From assembly GCA_030432565.1 (NCBI GenBank), contig JAUIGV010000041.1:1-41356 (forward strand): a stretch of DNA of 41,356 bases, given 5' to 3'. The translations under genes were made by a program, and so were the position numbers. This DNA comes from Verrucomicrobiia bacterium (GTDB lineage: Bacteria > Verrucomicrobiota > Verrucomicrobiia > Verrucomicrobiales > Akkermansiaceae). The notes under the pieces were generated by a model that saw nothing but the letters and a program-made list of their open reading frames with translations, was not told the DNA's origin and ran no database searches. Positions 1 through 8,136 of the stretch are shown piece by piece (within the stretch, counting starts at the first letter, position 1; the number at the start of each line of letters is the position of its first letter).

Positions 1-2
1 CT

Positions 3-896
3 CCCCACAGTTTCTACTTCCCGGAGAAAAAATACGAAAAGAGTTTCGACCACGTGCGTGTGCCTTATCCGGAAACGGCCTTCCGGCTTGATGACAAGCC
101 AAAGTGGATCAGCCAACGCCTCAGCACTTGGCACGGGATTTATGGTCCGCTCTTTGATTGGCGGAAGGAATTCCCCGATACCTCGGCTGCCGGAATGCTC
201 GATTTTGAAAAGATGGTGCGTGCCTACTGGGGCACCCTGCTTTCAGTCGATGACTCGGTTGGCCGCCTTTATGCCTACCTGAAAAAGATCGGACAGCTCG
301 ACAATACCCTCTTCATCTTCACCAGCGACAATGGTTTGCTTGAAGGCGAGCACGGCATGGTGGACAAACGTACCGGCCATGAACCTTCGCTGCGCATCCC
401 GCTGGTCGTTCGTTATCCCGCTCTCACTTCTTCGGCCAGGACGATCGAGGCCCAGACCCTCACCCTCGATTTTGCCTCCTCCATTCTGGAAATCTGCGGA
501 GCCCCGCCGCTCCCAAAAACCCAGGGCCGGTCCTGGAAAAAGCTCGTCACCACCGGGGATCCGGATTGGCGTAAGAGTTGGTACTACGAATACAACTACG
601 AGAAGCAATTCCCCTACACGCCCAACGTCCGCGCTCTCCGCACCGACGAGTGGAAATACATCCGCTATCCACACGGTGACGGCTCTCCGGACAAGCACAT
701 GGCCGAGCTCTATCATCTCAAAACCGATCCCGGCGAAACCACCAATCTCATTGGGGATGAGAAATACAAAGCAACCGTCGCGAGGCTCAGAAAAGAACTC
801 GACCAACGAATCGCGGAATCTCATCCCGGAGGCAAAGACAAGATGCCCATGGACGAAGGGATCAAAGGCGAGCTGCCCGACGAAAAGATCAGGTAG
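3..896 (+). CDS. Sulfatase (type I), 3' part only
   Basis: The frame is open from the left edge, so this is the C-terminal ~297 residues of a longer gene. The GTG at 54 is only an internal codon, because residues before it ([18 protein letters not shown]) read as normal sulfatase sequence. The part present shows the late sulfatase core: '[19 protein letters not shown]', which supplies the metal-binding Asp-Asn pair, then 'RIPLVVRYP' and the C-terminal '[10 protein letters not shown]...[15 protein letters not shown]' block that closes the alkaline-phosphatase-like fold. The family hydrolyses sulfate esters in the periplasm or outside the cell using a formylglycine made from Cys. The Cys motif and signal peptide lie off-window, so activation and export cannot be judged. 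It converges on the DUF4407 gene with a 23-bp gap. The substrate is unknown; the sulfatase call itself is firm. Confidence 0.9.
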   Translation, partial: PHSFYFPEKKYEKSFDHVRVPYPETAFRLDDKPKWISQRLSTWHGIYGPLFDWRKEFPDTSAAGMLDFEKMVRAYWGTLLSVDDSVGRLYAYLKKIGQLDNTLFIFTSDNGLLEGEHGMVDKRTGHEPSLRIPLVVRYPALTSSARTIEAQTLTLDFASSILEICGAPPLPKTQGRSWKKLVTTGDPDWRKSWYYEYNYEKQFPYTPNVRALRTDEWKYIRYPHGDGSPDKHMAELYHLKTDPGETTNLIGDEKYKATVARLRKELDQRIAESHPGGKDKMPMDEGIKGELPDEKIR

Positions 897-919
897 CGCC
901 TGACTCCGGGCAAAAAATG

Positions 920-2632
920 CTACGTGGCACGGTGGGGCTCCGTGGTTGCTTGAGTTGCGCCGGTCTTGAAGAAGTTCTCCATCCGCTGGTGAAGGTCCTG
1001 GTAAAAGCTGGCCTTCATCTTCTCAAGCATGGCGAGTTTCTCCGGGTTTGAATTGGAAATGGCTTCCTGTTCGAGACGCATTTCTTCGGCGAATGATTTC
1101 TCCATTTCCACAAGGGAGGCAAGGAATTCGCGAGCGGCCCGGGAGTGTTCCACCCCATCGACCAGGGCTTGTTCAAGTCCTTTGTTGCGGGTCACCGAGA
1201 TAAGATTGCCCTGGGCGAGGTGTTCCATGTAGCGACCATTGCTTTGCTTGTAGGCCCGGTGTTCCGACTCGAAGGAGATTTCATCCCGATCGACCAGGGT
1301 ATCATAAGGTCCTGCCTTGGTGAAAAATTTGACGACCAGGGGGATGGTGTCAACGAGCATGAAAAGCGCGGTGAGAATGATATAGGTGTAGAAGGCGAAC
1401 TCTCCACCTTCGGCTCCTTGCTCAAAGAGGTCGTGAAGCGCCAGAGTCTGGGTGAGGATATCGCGGCGGGGCTCCTCCCTGATCGAGGCCAGCCGCTCCC
1501 GCTCCTCGGCGCCAACAGCAGCGAGTTCCTTCTTGGCAAGTTCCTGCTCGGCGAGGAGCGAGTCGATTTGCTCCTTGATGGTATCCCGCAGGGCATTTTG
1601 TTGGGAGACGAAGGCATTGGCCTGGTCCTCCTCAACCTTTCTTTTGAGTGCGGTGACGCGTTCCTCCTCGGCGCGGTTCGCGGCCTCGATTTCTGCAAGA
1701 CGGGTCTCAAAGAGTTCGATGGCGCTCGCTTCGGCGGTCCGGATCTGGGTTTGAAGCATGGCCTTCTCGGCGCTGAGGTGCTCCAGTTGGCTGGCGATCC
1801 GCTGGGAGTCCGCGCGACGGGGTTCCAATTGATCAGCCTTGATGGATTTGGCGCGAGGTCCTTCGCCGACAAAGCCGGAACGTTGCCCGTTCAGTTCGCG
1901 TTCGTATTCGGTTTGCCAGAATGAGAGTTCGGTTTGAAGTTTGGTGTATTGGGGGGCCAGCTCGTCGTATTGCTCTTGGACGATCTTGAGGCGGTCGGTG
2001 AAGGGCGCCGCGGATTCGGCAATGGCTTCATCGAGCTCCTTTTGCTGTTCGGAGGTGAGCCCGGGAATAGCTTCGTCTTTGGAGTTGGGTTCCTGAATAA
2101 TGAAGCGCGCCTGGAAACTTTCGGTCCATTTTTCCCGTTGGTTTGCAATGGCCAGGTCAAGCTTTCCAATCTCACCACGCACTCCGGTTTTGGTCTCCCC
2201 GAATTGAGTCCGGACCTGTTCGATTTCGAGGGCGCGATCTTCTTCGATGACCGAGCTCACCGTGTCGCTGAAGAGAAGGAGGACGAGGGGGTGTGCGATG
2301 GTCAGTCCCATAAGAATGGCCACCACAAGCCGGAGGGCGAATTGGGAGAGCTTGCGGGGCCATGAGAGGAACGCCCGGTAGCCGGATACGAGGGCACGGT
2401 CAATGGTGAGAATGATGAGTGACCAGACGAGGGCGACCGGAAAAATGACGAGATTATTGTCAGTGATGGTCGAGAGAGCATAGGCGCAGGCGATGAAGGC
2501 GAACGCACAGGGGACGAGAACGGTGGCACCGAAGGCAACGTATTTCCGTTGTTCCCAGTTGGGGCATTGCTCGAGAGTTTCCGCACCGGCTCCGGAGAGC
2601 CAGAAAAAGAAGTGTTTGAGGGAATGAAACAT
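920..2632 (-). CDS. DUF4407 membrane protein with long coiled coil
   Basis: This 570-residue protein has the DUF4407 layout. The N-terminus starts 'MFHSLKHFFFWLSGAGAETL', followed by three hydrophobic segments at about residues 30-52, 58-78 and 95-120. A charged Glu/Lys/Arg-rich stretch of about 270 residues (roughly 130-400) is very likely coiled coil, and a fourth membrane segment lies near 410-435 ('FAFYTYIILTALFMLVDTIP'). A soluble C-terminal tail follows. DUF4407 proteins are inner-membrane proteins of unknown function found in many bacteria. The coil would sit between membrane spans 3 and 4, probably in the periplasm, but the topology is inferred. The gene lies 144 bp downstream of the lipoprotein at 2777-3163 on the same strand, so it may have its own promoter or be the distal gene of the sulfatase operon. 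The start is ATG with no Shine-Dalgarno sequence. Confidence 0.85.
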   Translation of the reverse strand: MFHSLKHFFFWLSGAGAETLEQCPNWEQRKYVAFGATVLVPCAFAFIACAYALSTITDNNLVIFPVALVWSLIILTIDRALVSGYRAFLSWPRKLSQFALRLVVAILMGLTIAHPLVLLLFSDTVSSVIEEDRALEIEQVRTQFGETKTGVRGEIGKLDLAIANQREKWTESFQARFIIQEPNSKDEAIPGLTSEQQKELDEAIAESAAPFTDRLKIVQEQYDELAPQYTKLQTELSFWQTEYERELNGQRSGFVGEGPRAKSIKADQLEPRRADSQRIASQLEHLSAEKAMLQTQIRTAEASAIELFETRLAEIEAANRAEEERVTALKRKVEEDQANAFVSQQNALRDTIKEQIDSLLAEQELAKKELAAVGAEERERLASIREEPRRDILTQTLALHDLFEQGAEGGEFAFYTYIILTALFMLVDTIPLVVKFFTKAGPYDTLVDRDEISFESEHRAYKQSNGRYMEHLAQGNLISVTRNKGLEQALVDGVEHSRAAREFLASLVEMEKSFAEEMRLEQEAISNSNPEKLAMLEKMKASFYQDLHQRMENFFKTGATQATTEPHRAT

Positions 2633-2711
2633 GAGAACGATCGAGGTTAATTACCTACCGTGGAATGGGCTGGGGTTTATCATCGAGTCCGCTGGTTCCC
2701 GGAAAAGAAGT

Positions 2712-2729
2712 GACGGTCTCCAGACTGTC
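2712..2729 (-). terminator. Weak hairpin downstream of the sulfatase operon
   Basis: An 8-bp inverted repeat (GACGGTCT / AGACTGTC, one G-T pair, 2-nt centre) lies 48 bp after the stop of the lipoprotein gene. On the minus strand it is followed by a short pyrimidine-rich run (ACTTCTTTTCC). The loop must open at the centre and the T-run is imperfect, so it is only a possible terminator separating the sulfatase operon from the DUF4407 gene. Confidence 0.3.
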
Positions 2730-2776
2730 AGCGGTTTGACGTTTCAAGTCCGTCGAGAAGTTTTATCTTCCCAAGA

Positions 2777-3163
2777 CTACGGCGAAATTAGGAATGTCGC
2801 AGTCATGTCGTCTTCTGTGCCGTATGCCCTGTCTTTACCAGGGCTCTCGATTGTGAAGTCGTGCTTGCGGATTCTTATCTTGAAAGGGTTCTCCCATGCA
2901 TCACGAACTTCTTTTTGCCCCAGCCAAGATCCATAGTAGATCAGATTGGCCGAGTCCATATATTCAAAGAGTTCTTCAGGACTCATCCTTTCGAAGTTTT
3001 TGGGGGCATCTTCGCCCCTGAGCCCTAGCCTTAGTCCTGTTGCGAGATCGCTCATCGCTCGTTGAGTGAGTGGCTTTCCCCTGCCCTTTTCACTGATCTT
3101 ACAAGAAGTCAGAGAGATCATAAGAACCACGATACCGATGAATCGAGGAAGGTGGGACGTCAT
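2777..3163 (-). CDS. Small lipoprotein with T2SSG-like C-terminal motif
   Basis: A 128-residue protein with an N-terminal signal ending in a lipobox-like 'LTSC' (Cys about residue 21), so it is probably lipidated and envelope-anchored. The C-terminal half contains 'DAWENPFKIRI...FTIESPGKDRAYGTEDD', which resembles the end of type II secretion pseudopilins of the GspG class: an Asp-x-Trp-x-Asn-Pro turn, then a Gly/Asp calcium-type loop. The prepilin N-terminus is absent, so this is not a pilin. Its ATG overlaps the stop of the upstream sulfatase (ATGA, 3160-3163), indicating translational coupling as the last gene of the sulfatase operon. The function is unknown. The call rests on the lipobox and the motif; homology to T2SSG is suggestive only. 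Confidence 0.75.
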   Translation of the reverse strand: MTSHLPRFIGIVVLMISLTSCKISEKGRGKPLTQRAMSDLATGLRLGLRGEDAPKNFERMSPEELFEYMDSANLIYYGSWLGQKEVRDAWENPFKIRIRKHDFTIESPGKDRAYGTEDDMTATFLISP

Positions 3164-4563
3164 TTTTTTGTTGATTCTGGGACCCCTTCGAGTTCGGCCA
3201 TCACTTCGGTTTTCCAGGTGGAAAGTTCGGCTGCCATGCGCTTGGCAACCTCCGGTTTTTCCTCGATGAGGTTTGTTTTTTCGCCGGGATCGGAGATGAG
3301 GTCATAGAGTTCGTCGCCTTTTGGTCGGGAGATGAGCTTGTAGCGGTTTTCGATCCAAGCGGCTTCCTTGCCATTCTTGTTGAGAAAGCCGAGGGGCTTC
3401 TTGCGTTCGGTTTGCTTACCGGTGGCGAAGGGGAGGATATCGACGCCGTCGTAGGTGCGGTCCGTGGGAAGAGGGACATCAAGAGCGGCGAGGATGGTGG
3501 GAAAGTAGTCGGAAGTGAAACAGGGCGCGGTGACGGTGCGCGGCTCTTTGATTTTCTCCGGCCAAACCATGAGGCCGGGAACTCGGATGCCTCCTTCGTT
3601 GAGGGAGAGTTTGTAGCCTTTGAGATTCTTGGCGGTGCCGACATGGCGGGGCGAACCTTGTCGGGCAGGGCCGTTGTCGGAGCAGAAGCAAATCATAGTG
3701 TTGTTGGCAATGCCGAGAGATTTTAACTCGGCACGGAGGCGGCCGATTTGCTCATCCATCGCGGTGAGGCAGGCGTAGTAGTGCTGCGCATGTTCCGGTT
3801 GGCCGTGATACATTTCGCGATACTTCGGACCGCCGACGACGGGGGAGTGCGGGGTGTGAAACCAGACGGCGGCAAAGAAGGGCGATTTCTTTTCGGCGGC
3901 GTTTTGAATGAAGGGAAGGGCGCGGTCCATGATGACGCGTGAGTCATCGCCTCTGGTGTTTTCAGTGACGGTGGTTCCCGGACCGCTAAAGTAGTCGTTA
4001 CCGTATGGTTTGCCGGGATTGCCATCGCTGGATTTTTTCTTTTTGATGGGGCCGGGATCGACGAGGGGATCCCAGGTGGGGACTTTTGATTCGGTGACGA
4101 AGGAGACGTCGACGTCGCGTTCCCAAGGAGGGCAGTAGTAGCGGGCGGGCTCTTTGGCAAAGGTGCCCCAGCGTTTTTGGTCTCCTTTTTCCTTGGAGAG
4201 GGTGCCGAGATGCCACTTGCCAAAGTGTCCGGTGGTGTAGCCGTTCTTTTTAAGAATGGAGGTGATGGGTATTTCGGTTGGCTCAAGCATGCCTGCCATG
4301 GCGTAGGTGATGCCATAGCGGTAGGGATTACGCCCGGTGTAGCAACTTCCGCGGGTTGGCGAACACATCGCGGCGCCGGAGTAAAAGCGGGTGAAAGTCA
4401 CCCCTTCGGCCTGCATTTGATCGAGGTGGGGAGTCTTGAGGTGGGGATGACCGTTATAGCCAACATCGCCCCAACCCTGGTCATCCGTCATGATGAGGAT
4501 GATGTTGGGATGGTTTGCCGCAAGGAGAGAGGCTGATGCGCAGAGAAGAAGGATGAATTTCAT
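3160..4563 (-). CDS. Exported type I sulfatase (arylsulfatase A-like)
   Basis: 467 residues with a short signal peptide (MKFILLLCASASLLAA) and a complete sulfatase core. The metal-binding 'MTDDQGWGD' has its Asp pair at about residues 27-28. The formylglycine motif 'MCSPTRGS' places Cys67 and Arg71 in the standard C-x-P-x-R pattern. The catalytic 'GHFGKWHLG' (Lys and His) and the later 'CFCSDNGP' and 'NLKGYKLSLNEGG' blocks are present, as is the C-terminal 'YKLISRPKGDELYDL...DPGEKTNL'. It hydrolyses sulfate esters, probably in the periplasm or at the surface. It starts 13 bp after the preceding sulfatase gene and overlaps the next gene by 4 bp, so it lies inside an operon. The sequence style is of the S1 arylsulfatase type; subfamily and substrate cannot be assigned by eye. 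Confidence 0.95.
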   Translation of the reverse strand: MKFILLLCASASLLAANHPNIILIMTDDQGWGDVGYNGHPHLKTPHLDQMQAEGVTFTRFYSGAAMCSPTRGSCYTGRNPYRYGITYAMAGMLEPTEIPITSILKKNGYTTGHFGKWHLGTLSKEKGDQKRWGTFAKEPARYYCPPWERDVDVSFVTESKVPTWDPLVDPGPIKKKKSSDGNPGKPYGNDYFSGPGTTVTENTRGDDSRVIMDRALPFIQNAAEKKSPFFAAVWFHTPHSPVVGGPKYREMYHGQPEHAQHYYACLTAMDEQIGRLRAELKSLGIANNTMICFCSDNGPARQGSPRHVGTAKNLKGYKLSLNEGGIRVPGLMVWPEKIKEPRTVTAPCFTSDYFPTILAALDVPLPTDRTYDGVDILPFATGKQTERKKPLGFLNKNGKEAAWIENRYKLISRPKGDELYDLISDPGEKTNLIEEKPEVAKRMAAELSTWKTEVMAELEGVPESTKK

Positions 4564-4576
4564 GAGTGAGACTCGC

Positions 4577-6400
4577 TCACTCTATCTCTGCTTCGGTGCG
4601 AAAGAAATGCCGATTTACCTCAGGCTGCAAAAGGCGAAAGCGAAGCCATGGGGTGCTGTCATCCTGCCCTTGGCTGGTGTTGAGAAACTCAAGCGGGGAA
4701 GTCGACCAGTTCTTAAGATCAGTTGAGGTGGAGGGAAAGAGGGTGAAGTCGTTTGGTTCGGACGACAGCTGAAAGGAAAAGACCGCCTCAGGGCCCCGGC
4801 CCAGATCTTCAAAAACAAGGGAAGGCTCTGACTTGGAGGAAGGCACCAGAGGATCGGTGCCGCTGAGGTATTCCATCAGGTTGCTCAACCCATCTCCGTC
4901 GGCATCTGCCGTTGGATCAAGAAGCCGGGCGTTGTTGTCGGCCCATGTTTCGTAGGTGATGCCCGGGCGTGATGATTGCACCCGGAGTAGGTTGGCCAGA
5001 TTCGTGGTGAGCTCGGGATTGCTTGCGGAAATGTCGGCCAGCTCGTAACGGTGTCCGGTGAGATCGTAGAGGTCGTTGACTCCGCCCCCGGAGCGGATGA
5101 GCCGGTGGGTTTCGGTTCGGATCGCGGTGATGCTTCCCCAGCGGGAGTAAGCGTGGTTTTTTCCGGGTGCGAAGGGATTGCGAAGCATGGGAACGAGAGA
5201 GCTTCCGACGGCGGTCGCGGGAACTTGATCGGAAAGGCCGCAGAGGTCGGCGATGGTGGGGTAGATGTCGATGCTCTCAACCACGCCGTTGGTCGTCAGG
5301 CCGGCGAAGGCTTTGGGATTGCTGGATTCGGGGGCACGGATGATGAGCGGGGATTCAACCGCGCGTTCCAGAACGGAGTGTTTCCCGATACGTGCGTAGT
5401 CATCGATGCACCATCCGTGGTCGCCCCAAAGAACGACGACGGTGTTTTTATCAAGGCCGAGGGCTTCGAGTTCATCGAGCACCTTGCCCACCTGGGCATC
5501 CATGTAGGAGATGCTGGCAAAATAGGCCCGGCGCAAAATATCACGGTCGCCGATGGCGGTGTAGGCGTTGGGTTCGCCGGAGCTACCGGTCGAGGAATTG
5601 GCCCCGGTGGGTGGTGAAACCGGGTCAGGGCCGGGGAGCACTTCGGGCGGGTAGAGGTCGAAGTAGGCTTTGGGTGCGTTGAAAGGGAGATGCGGTTTGT
5701 GGAAGCCAAGGGCGAGGCAGAACTGTTTGTCGTCATCCTTGAATTCACGCAGTTTTTCAATCGCGGCGAGAGCCATCTGACCGTCGGGATAAGCCTCGTC
5801 GGGGAGGGAATTTCCTTCCTCGTCAACCCCGATCTCGTAAGCGGGAGAGACGTTGCGGACGCGACCGGTGCCGTCGGCATAGGCGAAGAGCGGGTAGCGT
5901 CGGGCGCCCCATTTGTCGTGATCATAAATGATCTCGTCGAAGGAAAAGCGCATGTCCGGTTCGTTAGCCCGGGAGCGGTTGTCGTCGTAGTTGGAAGGAA
6001 AGGACCAGCGGAAGCCATCGGGTTCGTGGGTGATCTTTCCCATCGATGCGGTGTGCCATCCATTTTGGCGGAGAAGGTGAATCCAGCTTTCCGGACTTGC
6101 GGTCTCGGTGGCGGGCATGGCGTTGAAGGCATTGTTGTCATCGCTGGCCGAGGTGGGGCGACGCCCGGTCATGAGGGCGTAGCGGGAGGCCCCGCAAGTG
6201 GGGACGGCGACATAGTGGTTGCGGAAGAGCCGACCTGATTGCGCCAAGGCGTCAATGTGGGGTGTGTGCATGTGCTCTTCGCCGTAACACCGCAGTTCCG
6301 GGCGGAGGTCATCGACCGCAATAAGGAGAATATTTGGAGCGGCAAGAATACTTCCCTGAAGTCCAAGCAGCGAAATAGTGGCGGTAATGAGATGATTCAC
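4577..6400 (-). CDS. Exported type I sulfatase with TSP3/FFR C-terminal extension
   Basis: 607 residues, longer than the usual 450-500. A signal peptide (to about Ala20) is followed by the core: 'LLIAVDDLRPEL' (Asp30-Asp31), formylglycine motif 'PTCGASRYALMTGRRP' (Cys69, Arg73, a C-x-A-x-R form), 'SMGKITHEP', and 'VVVLWGDHGWCIDDYARIGKHS'. This pattern is iduronate-2-sulfatase-like. After the catalytic domain come a TSP3-like segment ('DPTADADGDGLSNLMEYLSG') and an ~80-residue beta-rich tail ending 'NRHFFRTEAEIE', the same type of ending as other exported proteins in this window. The tail is likely to attach or orient the enzyme outside the cell (inference). The start is GTG and overlaps the stop of the upstream gene (GTGA, 6397-6400), so the sulfatase is translationally coupled to the TSP3 paralog protein. 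Confidence 0.93.
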   Translation of the reverse strand: MNHLITATISLLGLQGSILAAPNILLIAVDDLRPELRCYGEEHMHTPHIDALAQSGRLFRNHYVAVPTCGASRYALMTGRRPTSASDDNNAFNAMPATETASPESWIHLLRQNGWHTASMGKITHEPDGFRWSFPSNYDDNRSRANEPDMRFSFDEIIYDHDKWGARRYPLFAYADGTGRVRNVSPAYEIGVDEEGNSLPDEAYPDGQMALAAIEKLREFKDDDKQFCLALGFHKPHLPFNAPKAYFDLYPPEVLPGPDPVSPPTGANSSTGSSGEPNAYTAIGDRDILRRAYFASISYMDAQVGKVLDELEALGLDKNTVVVLWGDHGWCIDDYARIGKHSVLERAVESPLIIRAPESSNPKAFAGLTTNGVVESIDIYPTIADLCGLSDQVPATAVGSSLVPMLRNPFAPGKNHAYSRWGSITAIRTETHRLIRSGGGVNDLYDLTGHRYELADISASNPELTTNLANLLRVQSSRPGITYETWADNNARLLDPTADADGDGLSNLMEYLSGTDPLVPSSKSEPSLVFEDLGRGPEAVFSFQLSSEPNDFTLFPSTSTDLKNWSTSPLEFLNTSQGQDDSTPWLRFRLLQPEVNRHFFRTEAEIE

Positions 6401-8130
6401 TGGGCAGCTTGGCTTGAGTAGATTTCGAATCCATTGAGCAGAAGAAAGCGATCTGCTCCGTTGGTCTCGGTGGCTGAAAGTTCGATGGTGACAGGGTTGG
6501 AGCCGTCGTGGGTGAAGGCGAAAGCCAGAGCCGGAATATCGGTGTCGGCAATCGAGGTTGTCCCAAGACCGGCGGCTCCCAGCGAGGTAGGGGTGATCGA
6601 CCCCTTCAAATCCCCTGCTAGGCGGGCCTCGATGTTATTTGGAGAGGTCGGGGAAGTCCCGCCGGCAAAGCCAAGATTGGCACCGGTGATGGGGTCGAGG
6701 TGATATGAGGTCCAGAGGTAGGTTCCGGCGGCGAGGTTATTGAAGGTGATCTCGAGAGCTGAAGTACGAGATCCGATGAAGTCGGCCACCAGAAAGGAAC
6801 GCGAGAGGTCGCCGCCGGGGATGGCGCGACTTGAATCGCCGTTGGCGCCACGAAATTCGAATGGCGAATCGTCGGCGGTGGCAATCGTCACGGTAACGTC
6901 GCCAATTTTTTTGGTTAGCGGAGAGGCGGTGCCGGATACTCCCGAGATGACCCGAAGTCCGGAGTAACTTGGGGAGCCGGGCGATTCGCTCGAGTTAAAA
7001 TCGACGCCGAACAATCTGAGCCCGAAGTTGCTTTCGGGATCGTTGGGGTCGGTTCCAGCGGAGACTTCAATTCCGTCGCTGACCGAGTCGCCATCGCTGT
7101 CACTTTTAAGGGGGTTGGTTCCGGTGTCAGAGGAGTCGACAAAGGTTCCTGATCCGGACTCCACGCCGTCGAGCAGGGTGTCGCCGTCGGTGTCGGGATT
7201 GTTGGGGTCGGTTCCGAGGGACAGTTCGAGATCGTCGTTACTGCCGTCGTCGTCCGTATCGGGATCATTGGGATTGGTCTCGTCACCGGTTCCGGGTGAT
7301 CCGTCTTCACCACGGTATTCGGAGATGTTGGTGAGGTTGTCATTGTCGAGGTCGAGCGCGGCATCATTCACATTCGGATCGAGTCCGTTTGCCGTTTCGT
7401 AATCATCGGGCATGCCATCGCTGTCGGTGTCAGCTGGAGGTGCCACACCTTCCACGGTCACGTTTGAGAAGGACGCGGATGAAGCATTGAGAGTCCCGCC
7501 GAGGAGAATGCCGACGGCGTCATAGGTGAAGCTGGCGGGAGACGCGGGCGAGTTGGTTTCGGGCCACTCAACGAGGAGGTCCCCGCCGTCTGTCAGGGAC
7601 GCGGAAGTTTGGATCTGCGTGGCATCAACGCGAGTGATGCTCAGGGTGAAAGTGAGAGATTCGTTGAAATCCGGGGTTCCGCCGTCTGGGTCGGCGGCGG
7701 AGGAAATAACGGTGGCGGCTGCGCCGGAAAAAGGATTGGTGGTTGAACCGTTGGCACGATTGAGGCCGGCGCTGCCGTTGTTGGCGGTGGCCCAAACCCC
7801 GACGTATCCGCTTCCCGCGCCGGTGGCGGGAATTCCGGGAGCGTCGAAAAGCCCCCAGCGGAGTTGGTTGCCGGGGAGAGCTCCTCCGCCGGAGGTGATG
7901 GTGACAGATCCAGTCAGTCGAATGGTCTGTCCCACGGAAAGTGTGACTGACGGAAAGCTTCCGACGATGGTTTCGGCGTCGGCATCGGTGGTGACCGGAG
8001 AGTTGGTGGCCGCACTGCCTGCCGTGAAGCCGGTGTCGCCATTGGTGGCGACCCAATTGATGGCGGGTTCCGCCTTCGAATGCCCGAAGCAGGCCAAAAG
8101 AGCCAAACTCCGGGTGAAGTTTTTGGTCAT
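6397..8130 (-). CDS. Exported paralog C: beta-rich domain, TSP3 repeats, extra C-terminal domain
   Basis: 577 residues. A signal peptide (to about 'SKA') is followed by a ~210-residue domain shared with the next two genes upstream: 'NWVATNGDTGF', 'TNSPVTTDADAETIVGSF', 'GNQLRWGLFDAPG', 'GYVGVWATANNG', 'WPETNSPASPASF', 'VGILLGG'. Next come four or five TSP3-like calcium-binding units (DTDSDGMPDDYE, DLDNDNLTNISEY, DTDDDGSNDDLE, DTDGDTLLDGVE, DSDGDSVSDGIE). A further ~170-residue beta-rich domain begins near 'FGLRLFGVDFNSS' and ends 'DRFLLLNGFEIYSS'; it resembles PEP-CTERM-type exported domains but lacks the sorting signal. I do not recognise the family of the shared domain. The function is unknown; extracellular ligand binding is plausible from the context. 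It lies 6 bp after paralog B and overlaps the downstream sulfatase start. Confidence 0.85.
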   Translation of the reverse strand: MTKNFTRSLALLACFGHSKAEPAINWVATNGDTGFTAGSAATNSPVTTDADAETIVGSFPSVTLSVGQTIRLTGSVTITSGGGALPGNQLRWGLFDAPGIPATGAGSGYVGVWATANNGSAGLNRANGSTTNPFSGAAATVISSAADPDGGTPDFNESLTFTLSITRVDATQIQTSASLTDGGDLLVEWPETNSPASPASFTYDAVGILLGGTLNASSASFSNVTVEGVAPPADTDSDGMPDDYETANGLDPNVNDAALDLDNDNLTNISEYRGEDGSPGTGDETNPNDPDTDDDGSNDDLELSLGTDPNNPDTDGDTLLDGVESGSGTFVDSSDTGTNPLKSDSDGDSVSDGIEVSAGTDPNDPESNFGLRLFGVDFNSSESPGSPSYSGLRVISGVSGTASPLTKKIGDVTVTIATADDSPFEFRGANGDSSRAIPGGDLSRSFLVADFIGSRTSALEITFNNLAAGTYLWTSYHLDPITGANLGFAGGTSPTSPNNIEARLAGDLKGSITPTSLGAAGLGTTSIADTDIPALAFAFTHDGSNPVTIELSATETNGADRFLLLNGFEIYSSQAAQ

Positions 8131-8136
8131 GATGTT

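Noticed and set aside
7020-7340. Repeated GGGGTCGGTTCC-type DNA
   Set aside because: Explained by the protein-level TSP3 repeats of paralog C.
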